From the NCBI GenBank assembly GCA_005792805.1, contig SXQV01000104.1, positions 1 through 7,566 of the forward strand: DNA of 7,566 nucleotides. Reading direction: 5' to 3'. Shown here in pieces: positions 1 to 4,400 of this stretch. Each line of letters opens with the position of its first letter. The first letter of the stretch is position 1. Below the pieces are notes generated by a model that did not search any database, was not told the origin of the DNA, and saw nothing but the letters and a program-made list of their open reading frames with translations. The stretch is from Methylococcaceae bacterium (GTDB taxonomy: Bacteria > Pseudomonadota > Gammaproteobacteria > Methylococcales > Methylococcaceae). The position numbers were made by a program, and so were the translations under genes.

Positions 1-1
1 C

Positions 2-541
2 CGCGAACACGCCAAATGCCCCCGCGCCTTCCTCGACATCCAGGATCACAGAGTCCACAACCCCGGCGGCTACTTCCCTTACACCCCGGCCGTGCCCATG
101 CTCTATGGCCTGAAGAAGGCAATCGAACTGCTGCTGGAAGAGGGCATGGACAACGTCTACGCCCGTCACGCCCGACTGGCCGAAGGGGTGCGCCGCGCTG
201 TCGGTGCCTGGGGCCTGCCCATGTGTGCCAAGGACCCCAAGTGGTATTCCAACAGTGTCACCGCCATTGTCGTGCCGGAAGGCTTCGACGCCCGCGATGT
301 CATGCACTACGCCTACCACCGCTACAACCTGTCGCTGGGCGCCGGCCTCTCGGAAGTCCTCGGCAAGGTGTTCCGCATCGGCCACCTCGGCGACCTCAAC
401 GAACTGATGCTGGCCAGCGCCATCGTCGGCTCGGAAATGGCCATGCTCGACGCCGGTATCCAGATTACCCCCGGCAGCGGCATCGCCGCCGCGTCGGAGT
501 ATTGGCGGCAGACAGCGGCGCCGCTGGCGGCGAGGGGATAA
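2..541 (+). CDS. Serine:glyoxylate aminotransferase, C-terminal part (5' end outside window)
   Basis: This is a PLP-dependent class V aminotransferase. The expected reaction is L-serine + glyoxylate to hydroxypyruvate + glycine in the cytoplasm; alanine or other amino donors are possible. The reading frame is open from base 2 and gives 179 codons before TAA at 539-541, so roughly the last 45% of a ~400-residue protein is present. Visible family signatures are YFPYTPAVPMLYGL (bases 71-112), the region where this family usually reads TPxxxxLYGL, and FRIGHLGDLNE (bases 371-403). In this fold the Arg of the latter (codon 374-376) binds the substrate carboxylate. The tail MLDAGIQITPGSGIAAA is typical of bacterial serine:glyoxylate enzymes. 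The PLP-binding lysine lies upstream of the window. The reductase and glycerate kinase at 1990-3952 catalyse the next two steps, which supports the serine-glyoxylate assignment over alanine-glyoxylate. Exact substrate preference is inferred. Confidence 0.88.
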   Translation, partial: REHAKCPRAFLDIQDHRVHNPGGYFPYTPAVPMLYGLKKAIELLLEEGMDNVYARHARLAEGVRRAVGAWGLPMCAKDPKWYSNSVTAIVVPEGFDARDVMHYAYHRYNLSLGAGLSEVLGKVFRIGHLGDLNELMLASAIVGSEMAMLDAGIQITPGSGIAAASEYWRQTAAPLAARG

Positions 542-542
542 G

Positions 543-626
543 ATGAAAGCAGCGGAAATCCGGCGACGCACTGGGTTTCCGCTGCACTGCAAACAGTGGG
601 GTACATTTGCTTTGGAGGAAATATGA
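543..626 (+). CDS. Possible 27-codon leader/mini-ORF, stop overlapping the next start
   Basis: An ATG lies one base after the aminotransferase stop codon, preceded by a purine-rich GAGGGG at about 533-537, which could act as a ribosome binding site. The frame runs 27 codons (begins MKAAEIRRRTGFPLHCKQWG) and ends in TGA at 624-626. That stop overlaps the ATG at 623 in the classic ATGA arrangement, so translation of this peptide could be coupled to the gene that follows. The peptide resembles nothing I recognise and is rich in basic residues. It also contains a 10-bp inverted repeat (549-585). It may equally be chance read-through of intergenic DNA, so confidence is low. Confidence 0.25.
   Translation: MKAAEIRRRTGFPLHCKQWGTFALEEI
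549..585. repeat. Perfect 10-bp inverted repeat, overlapping a REP-like half site
   Basis: GCAGCGGAAA (549-558) and its exact reverse complement TTTCCGCTGC (576-585) flank a 17-nt loop. The pair sits just after the aminotransferase stop and has no following T run, so it is not a textbook intrinsic terminator. The right half, read on the minus strand, gives GCAGCGGAAACCCAGT. This resembles the 3' half of the RAYT-type REP elements found at 1087-1154, which end in CGAAACCCAGC. It may be a degenerate REP or a 3'-end mRNA stem-loop. Confidence 0.45.
614..618 (+). promoter_or_regulatory. Ribosome binding site deciding the start at 623
   Basis: GGAGG ends four bases before the ATG at 623. The reading frame is open further upstream to a GTG at 596, but that codon has no comparable Shine-Dalgarno sequence, so the ATG at 623 is preferred. 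Confidence 0.7.
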
Positions 627-1075
627 AACGTAAACTAATATCAGCGCTCAAGGATGCTCTTTTCGATTACCACTATTCGTTTATATCGAAAAAAGCAGTG
701 AACATCATTAATCTGTGTGGTTACTATGGCTTCGATGAAATGTCAGATGCCTTGCAATTAGAATTGGAAAAACTGCAAATCCAACTACCGCAGTTAGTGA
801 CTCTTGATAAGTTACTGGAATGCCTTGAGAAGAAAAACTCCCGCGAGTTCAGGGTGGATTCGTTCTTCCACCGCCACCAGGAGGAGATGTCCGAGCAACT
901 CACATTCAACCCAACCTTCCATGTGCAAATAGGTGATGAATCAAGCCTCATTGCCGAAATAGGGGAAATTCGCCGCCAGTTAAACCAGCCACGGATCAAT
1001 ATGGCCCCACTGATCAGCCATATCGGAAAAATGGCAAGGCAAGCCGGTGACTTGAACTTTGAGGAAGAAGTGTAA
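623..1075 (+). CDS. Hypothetical protein, 150 aa, orphan accessory gene
   Basis: I do not recognise this protein. It starts at ATG 623 (GGAGG four bases upstream) and ends at TAA 1073-1075. It appears largely alpha-helical and soluble, with no signal peptide or membrane segment. There is a basic, aromatic N-terminus (MKRKLISALKDALFDYHYSF), a leucine/glutamate-rich helical stretch at about residues 38-71, a His/Arg-rich patch FFHRHQEE at 81-88, a likely beta strand FNPTFHVQIGD at 95-105, and a second helix at 107-121. The C-terminus is acidic (FEEEV). Codon use is visibly more AT-rich (TTA, ATA, AAA, AAT frequent) than in the metabolic genes on either side, which suggests horizontal acquisition. 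A mini-ORF may be coupled to its start, and REP-like sequence lies on both sides. It is probably a real gene, because of its strong RBS and uninterrupted frame; the function is unknown. Confidence 0.65.
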   Translation: MKRKLISALKDALFDYHYSFISKKAVNIINLCGYYGFDEMSDALQLELEKLQIQLPQLVTLDKLLECLEKKNSREFRVDSFFHRHQEEMSEQLTFNPTFHVQIGDESSLIAEIGEIRRQLNQPRINMAPLISHIGKMARQAGDLNFEEEV

Positions 1076-1086
1076 TAGCCCGGTAG

Positions 1087-1115
1087 GCTGGGTTGAAGCA
1101 TCGCGAAAACCCAGC
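1087..1115 (+). repeat. REP palindrome, first of an inverted pair
   Basis: GCTGGGTT (1087-1094) pairs perfectly with AACCCAGC (1108-1115) around a 13-nt loop. It is preceded by GTAG (1083-1086, as G-T-A-G), the conserved tetranucleotide head seen in RAYT-associated REP elements. It lies 12 bp downstream of the unknown gene's stop and could help terminate or protect its mRNA 3' end. A transposase remnant of the matching RAYT type lies 105 bp further on. Confidence 0.82.
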
Positions 1116-1129
1116 TTTTCCAGCCACTC

Positions 1130-1154
1130 GCTGGGTTTCGTTCCTCAACCCAGC
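1130..1154 (-). repeat. REP palindrome, second of an inverted pair
   Basis: GCTGGGTT (1130-1137) pairs perfectly with AACCCAGC (1147-1154) around a 9-nt loop. Read on the minus strand it is GGCTGGGTTGAGGAACGAAA followed by CCCAGC, closer to the usual REP consensus than the first copy. The two palindromes, in opposite orientation 14 bp apart, form a BIME-like unit. Confidence 0.82.
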
Positions 1155-1219
1155 CGACAGCTTGACGGAATGACAAAAGCAGGCTGGTAACCAGTCGTCC
1201 AATATGCCACACGGTAAAA

Positions 1220-1348
1220 ATGCGAACCTATCAGCGCTTGCGTATTGACGGGGCCTGTTACTTCTTCACCGGAAACCTGGCGGAACGCGGGGTCATAATC
1301 TTACTCATCCAACAAAACGACTCTGCACCCAAACATGCAACGCTCTAA
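1220..1348 (+). pseudogene. Remnant of a REP-associated tyrosine transposase (RAYT, Y1/IS200-like)
   Basis: From ATG 1220 the frame reads MRTYQRLRIDGACYFFTGNL and continues with AERGVIILLI before unrelated residues and TAA at 1346-1348. The first ~30 codons match the well-known RAYT N-terminus (R-R-x-R-x-P-G-G-x-Y-F-F-T-x-x-L-x-x-R). Family members are usually ~150-200 aa and carry a HUH motif and a catalytic tyrosine further on; both are absent here. Resemblance stops at about base 1310, roughly 70 bp before the DUF4160 gene. Intact RAYTs are single-strand transposases thought to mobilise REP/BIME sequences, and the pair at 1087-1154 lies just upstream, as is usual for such loci. This copy cannot be active. 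No convincing RBS is seen before it. Confidence 0.75.
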
Positions 1349-1378
1349 ATTTTCAATTCTGCTGACTTGAATCAAGCG

Positions 1379-1615
1379 ATGCCAACCATCCTGCGAATTG
1401 GCCCTTACCGTTTCTTCTTTTTTGCCGGTGACCGGGATGAACCTCCACACATCCACGTCGAACGGGAGGACAAACTTGCAAAGTTTTGGCTTGACCCGGT
1501 GCGTTTGCAAAGCAGTGGTGGGTTTACTCGAAATGAAATTATCCGCATCCAGAGAATCGCCGGCGAATATCAAATACAGTTAAAGGAGGCCTGGAATGCT
1601 TACTTCCATGATTGA
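1379..1615 (+). CDS. DUF4160 family protein (first gene of a possible toxin-antitoxin-like pair)
   Basis: This 78-residue protein matches the DUF4160 pattern almost throughout. It has an N-terminal MPTILRIGPYRFFFFAGD, the signature EPPHIHV at residues 21-27, AKFWLDPV at 34-41, and C-terminal EAWNAYFHD at 70-78. The frame could extend to a TTG at 1367, but family members normally begin at the MPT, so ATG 1379 is chosen. No clear Shine-Dalgarno precedes it, so expression may depend on upstream transcription. Its last 20 bases overlap the DUF2442 gene, a recurrent partnership in bacterial genomes. Such pairs are often regarded as toxin-antitoxin-like because they are small, overlapping and patchily distributed. 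I know of no settled biochemical function, and which partner would be toxic is unclear. Confidence 0.88.
   Translation: MPTILRIGPYRFFFFAGDRDEPPHIHVEREDKLAKFWLDPVRLQSSGGFTRNEIIRIQRIAGEYQIQLKEAWNAYFHD
1585..1589 (+). promoter_or_regulatory. Strong ribosome binding site for the DUF2442 gene, inside the DUF4160 gene
   Basis: GGAGG, within AAAGGAGG, ends six bases before ATG 1596. It makes 1596 a better start than the in-frame ATG at 1608. Because it lies inside the upstream coding region it implies independent, possibly stronger, translation of the second gene. Confidence 0.75.
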
Positions 1616-1907
1616 AATCGAGTTGCCAACGACGGAAAACATCACCATCACAGAGGATACTTTGACCGTGGATTTGAGTGACGGCAGAACCATATCTGTT
1701 CCCCTGGCGTGGTACCCTCGGCTAAGTTACGCCTCCCCATCCGAGCAGAATAATTGGCGCCTGACTGGAAAAGGGTACGGGATACATTGGGAGGACCTCG
1801 ACGAAGACGTCAGCGTGGAGGGACTTCTGGCGGGCAGACCCTCGGGCGAGAGCCAAACATCCTTCAGAAACTGGCTTGCAAGCCGCAATTCCCCGCCCGC
1901 CGCCTGA
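1596..1907 (+). CDS. DUF2442 family protein (second gene of the pair)
   Basis: This 103-residue protein has the DUF2442 core. It contains a beta-rich N-terminal part with DTLTVDLSDGRTISVPLAWYP (split here as residues 21-41), then RLSYASPSEQNNWRL (42-56), GKGYGIHWEDLDEDVSVEGL (58-77) and the tail LAGRPSGESQTSFRNWL (78-94). It begins at ATG 1596, supported by AAAGGAGG six bases upstream, and overlaps the DUF4160 stop by 20 bp, so the two are almost certainly translated from one mRNA. The protein is acidic, whereas its partner is closer to neutral or basic, which would suit a complex. Function is not established. By analogy with small overlapping pairs it could be the antidote or a regulator, but this is inference only. 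The last residues (NSPPAA) are proline-rich and probably unstructured. Confidence 0.88.
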   Translation: MLTSMIEIELPTTENITITEDTLTVDLSDGRTISVPLAWYPRLSYASPSEQNNWRLTGKGYGIHWEDLDEDVSVEGLLAGRPSGESQTSFRNWLASRNSPPAA

Positions 1908-1989
1908 CCTGGGCATCAATATTCGTGGCCTACCGCTCTCCCAACCCATCGCGCCCTGAACACGATCCAATCCCGCCCCAAGTCCAGCC

Positions 1990-2961
1990 ATGACCCTACC
2001 CAAAATCCTCGTCACCCGCCGCTGGCCGGAGCCTTGCGAAGCCCGCTTGCGTGAACGGTTCGACGTCACCTTCAATACCGGCAACCATCCGCTGACTCTG
2101 GAAGAACTGGGTACTGCCCTGCGTGATTACGATGCGGTACTGCCGACGGTATCTGACAGGCTGCCGGCGGAGGTGTTTGCTGCCGGGCCACTACGCTGCC
2201 GCCTGCTAGGCAACTTCGGCGTCGGCTTCAATCACATCGATATTGAAGCGGCCAGGCAACGCGGCATGGTCATCACCAACACGCCGGACGTGCTGACCGA
2301 AAGCACCGCCGACATTGCCATGATGCTGATGCTGATGGCGGCACGCCGGGCCAGCGAGGGCGAACGTCTGCTGCGCGCCGGGCACTGGACCGGCTGGCAT
2401 CCGACCCAGCTGCTCGGCACGCAGGTGACCGGCAAGACGTTGGGCTTGATTGGCTTTGGCCGCATCGCTCAGGCCATGGCCACCAAAGCCCACTTCGGCT
2501 TCGGTATGCCCATCGTGTTCTACACGCCCCGGCCGGTGGCATCCGGGTTGCTGGAACACTTCCAGGCGCGGCAACTGGACTCCATCGAGGCGGTGATGCG
2601 CGAGGCGGATTTCGTCGCCCTGCACTGTCCCGGTAGCGCGGCCAACTACCATCTGATTAACGCCGGCCGCCTGGCCCAGATGAAGCCCTCTGCCATCCTC
2701 ATCAATACGGCTCGCGGCGACGTGATCGATAACCCGGCGCTGATTGCCGCATTGCGTGAGCGCCGGATTGCGGCGGCTGGTCTGGATGTTTATGAAGGGG
2801 AACCGAAGCTGGACCCCGCCTTCCTCGAACTCGACAACGCCGTCCTGCTACCGCATCTCGGCAGCGCCACCACAGAAACCCGGGTGGCGATGGGCATGAA
2901 GGCGATTGATAACGTCGAAGCCTTCTTCAAGGGCGAGGCACCCCCCAACCGGGTCATCTGA
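1990..2961 (+). CDS. D-isomer-specific 2-hydroxyacid dehydrogenase (hydroxypyruvate/glyoxylate reductase)
   Basis: This 323-residue cytoplasmic enzyme is predicted to reduce hydroxypyruvate to D-glycerate, and probably glyoxylate to glycolate, with NAD(P)H. It has the family layout: substrate-binding residues 1-100 and C-terminal segment, with a Rossmann domain between. Visible motifs are NFGVGFNHID (75-84), the nucleotide loop GLIGFGRIA (152-160), NTARGDVIDNPAL (239-251) with catalytic Arg242, GLDVYEGEP (264-272) with Glu271, and LLPHLGSAT (286-294) with His289. The Arg-Glu-His triad is therefore complete. The strand after the nucleotide loop reads IVFYTPRP, with no acidic residue at its end, which favours NADPH over NADH (inference). 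Seven bases separate its stop from the glycerate kinase start, and the serine:glyoxylate aminotransferase lies upstream, so hydroxypyruvate is the likeliest natural substrate. A 2-ketogluconate or general 2-ketoacid reductase is the alternative. No strong RBS precedes ATG 1990. Confidence 0.9.
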   Translation: MTLPKILVTRRWPEPCEARLRERFDVTFNTGNHPLTLEELGTALRDYDAVLPTVSDRLPAEVFAAGPLRCRLLGNFGVGFNHIDIEAARQRGMVITNTPDVLTESTADIAMMLMLMAARRASEGERLLRAGHWTGWHPTQLLGTQVTGKTLGLIGFGRIAQAMATKAHFGFGMPIVFYTPRPVASGLLEHFQARQLDSIEAVMREADFVALHCPGSAANYHLINAGRLAQMKPSAILINTARGDVIDNPALIAALRERRIAAAGLDVYEGEPKLDPAFLELDNAVLLPHLGSATTETRVAMGMKAIDNVEAFFKGEAPPNRVI

Positions 2962-2968
2962 ACCCGCC

Positions 2969-3952
2969 ATGAATTCTGCCGTAACCAGAGCCCTGCAATG
3001 GCCGCAAGGACTGCTGGCACAGGGCGAGCCTGATCGCCAATGGACGCAGCTCCACCCGGCGTTCTGTGAACTGATGCAGGCCCATCGGCTGCCTCCATCA
3101 ATGGCTCAGTCTTATGCTTCGGTCGTCCTGCACCTTGCCGCCTGGGTCATGCAGCAGAAAGCCCCGCATGACTCCTATGTTCTGGGCCTCAATGGGGCGC
3201 AAGGCTCCGGCAAATCAACACTTTCCGCCTTTCTGGCGCTGGCGCTTACCGCAATCCATCACCAGCGGGTAGCCGTTATTTCCATTGACGACCTTTACCA
3301 GACCCGGGCAGAACGCGAACAGCTGGCGCGTGACATCCATCCGCTGTTGGTGACACGGGGTGTTCCGGGTACCCACGACATTCCGCTGGGAATGAATCTG
3401 CTCCGCGAGCTGATGAAGGCGGAGAACACCACGCTCACGCCCCTGCCCTCCTTCTGCAAAGCCAGCGATGAACGACGGGCACGTTCGGACTGGCGCTGTT
3501 TTCAGGGCAGGCCGGACATCATTGTTTTCGAGGGATGGTGTGTCGGAACCCTGCCTCAGGATGAGTGTGACTTGATAGAGCCCATCAACAGGCTGGAGCG
3601 GGAGGAGGATCATGACGGCCACTGGCGCCGGTACGTTAACCAGCAATTGCAGGGCAGTTACGCCACCCTGTTCGCGACACTGGACGGGTTAATCCTGTTG
3701 CAGGTACCCGATATGGCTCGGGTCATTGCCTGGCGGACGCAGCAGGAAAAACAGCTGGCGGTCAACACTGCCTCAGCGGATCAGCGATTGCTCGATACCC
3801 CCGCGCTGGAGCGTTTCATCATGCATTACGAACGCCTCACCCGGCACAACCTGAAAGAAATGCCGGGCAGAGCAGACATCACCCTGAAGCTGAACGATCA
3901 GCACGACTTTTCCGCCGTGGACTTCCGGAAACCCAGGGAGAAGAGCCATTAA
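2969..3952 (+). CDS. D-glycerate 3-kinase (plant GLYK / YggC / Tda10-type P-loop kinase)
   Basis: This 327-residue P-loop kinase is expected to phosphorylate D-glycerate to 3-phosphoglycerate with ATP in the cytoplasm. It carries the Walker A loop GLNGAQGSGKST (residues 73-84), the Walker B-like strand VISIDDLY (103-110), the GLYK-type segment HPLLVTRGVPGTHD (124-137), and VFEGWCVG (186-193), a motif shared by this kinase group. Residues 1-65 are a helical extension before the P-loop. The frame is open to an ATG at 2906 inside the reductase gene, but ATG 2969, seven bases after the reductase stop, is much more likely. There is no obvious Shine-Dalgarno, so translational coupling is probable. 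With the two upstream enzymes it completes the path from serine to 3-phosphoglycerate. It is unrelated to the glycerate 2-kinases (GarK, GckA) of other pathways. Some relatives are uncharacterised kinases, so the substrate rests on family and context. Confidence 0.87.
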   Translation: MNSAVTRALQWPQGLLAQGEPDRQWTQLHPAFCELMQAHRLPPSMAQSYASVVLHLAAWVMQQKAPHDSYVLGLNGAQGSGKSTLSAFLALALTAIHHQRVAVISIDDLYQTRAEREQLARDIHPLLVTRGVPGTHDIPLGMNLLRELMKAENTTLTPLPSFCKASDERRARSDWRCFQGRPDIIVFEGWCVGTLPQDECDLIEPINRLEREEDHDGHWRRYVNQQLQGSYATLFATLDGLILLQVPDMARVIAWRTQQEKQLAVNTASADQRLLDTPALERFIMHYERLTRHNLKEMPGRADITLKLNDQHDFSAVDFRKPREKSH

Positions 3953-4067
3953 GCTCTGCTACCTCTCGTATTTTTGGCGTGCTAGCATTCAGTGCGGGTC
4001 AGGACAACCGGTTTTCCTCGCCCGGCTAGACAAAAATCAGAAACATTGACTTAAGAGGAGAGTGTTC

Positions 4068-4304
4068 ATGAGTTTCGATATCAAACGTCTGTGCAAGCGT
4101 GAGTTCAACGTCGGGACGAAAGACCAGAAGATTCGGCTCGGGGCCGGAGTGGGCATCATGATTTTCGCCTCGATCATCGAGAGCGGCATCCTGATGCTGG
4201 CGGGGCTTCTGGTGGCGGGCCTGGCGTTGCTGAAATGGTGCCCGGCGTATACCGCCATGGGCAAGACCACGGTTGAACCCGGCGACCAGCCACCCATCAT
4301 TTAG
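4068..4304 (+). CDS. DUF2892 small inner-membrane protein
   Basis: This 78-residue protein has the DUF2892 pattern: NVGTKDQKIRL (residues 14-24), two hydrophobic segments (about 25-37 and 40-56), and a short C-terminal CPAYTAMGKTT (58-68) matching the usual CPxYxxxGxxT. Both segments are predicted to cross the inner membrane as a hairpin. AAGAGGAG at 4053-4060 gives a good ribosome binding site seven bases before ATG 4068, so this start is preferred to the GTG at 4062. Some DUF2892 domains are fused to rhodanese domains (YgaP type); this one stands alone, and its function is unknown. It lies 115 bp after the glycerate kinase and is likely an independent unit, since it has its own strong RBS and a hairpin follows it. 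Confidence 0.85.
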   Translation: MSFDIKRLCKREFNVGTKDQKIRLGAGVGIMIFASIIESGILMLAGLLVAGLALLKWCPAYTAMGKTTVEPGDQPPII

Positions 4305-4311
4305 GCGTCTA

Positions 4312-4340
4312 CCGGTGTCGTGCGGAACACACGGCACCGG
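4312..4340. terminator. Bidirectional hairpin between convergent genes
   Basis: CCGGTGTCGTG (4312-4322) pairs with CACGGCACCGG (4330-4340) through 11 base pairs, one of them a G-U wobble on the plus-strand RNA, with a 7-nt loop. It begins 7 bp after the DUF2892 stop and lies 60 bp past the 3' end of the minus-strand DUF349 gene, so it can serve both transcripts. There is no clean U tract on either side, so it may act as a weak terminator or a 3'-end stabiliser rather than a canonical intrinsic terminator. Confidence 0.6.
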
Positions 4341-4400
4341 CAAAAAGGCTTGCCCTGCCTGTGCCCTGCGCCGGGAAGCGATCGTCTGAGACGTTGCTCT

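Noticed and set aside
16..546. Long plus-strand frame overlapping the aminotransferase
   Set aside because: Its Arg/Pro-rich, GC-driven composition is that of an out-of-frame shadow; the other frame carries clear aminotransferase motifs.
724..1212. A 162-codon minus-strand reading frame opposite the unknown gene
   Set aside because: It runs through both REP palindromes and has low-complexity Ser/Trp-rich composition, and the plus-strand frame has a good RBS.
1306..1350. Possible integron attC-like site (ATCCAAC) near the transposase remnant
   Set aside because: Only one short degenerate core is present; no paired GTTRRRY core or palindromic arms could be found, and the neighbouring genes are not a cassette array.
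1301..1573. A 90-codon minus-strand reading frame
   Set aside because: It is antisense to the recognisable DUF4160 gene and matches no family.
1908..1989. Gap between the DUF2442 and reductase genes, checked for a promoter, the missing RAYT 3' end or an insertion scar
   Set aside because: No convincing -35/-10 pair, palindrome, Shine-Dalgarno or transposase-like translation was seen in the 82 bp.
3972..3990. Possible sigma-54 promoter (TTGGCGTGCTAGCATT) before the DUF2892 gene
   Set aside because: The GG-to-GC spacing is 7 rather than the required 10 bases.
4383..4393. Small palindrome CGTCTGAGACG after the DUF349 stop
   Set aside because: A single-base loop cannot form a useful hairpin and no U tract follows, so it is probably chance.
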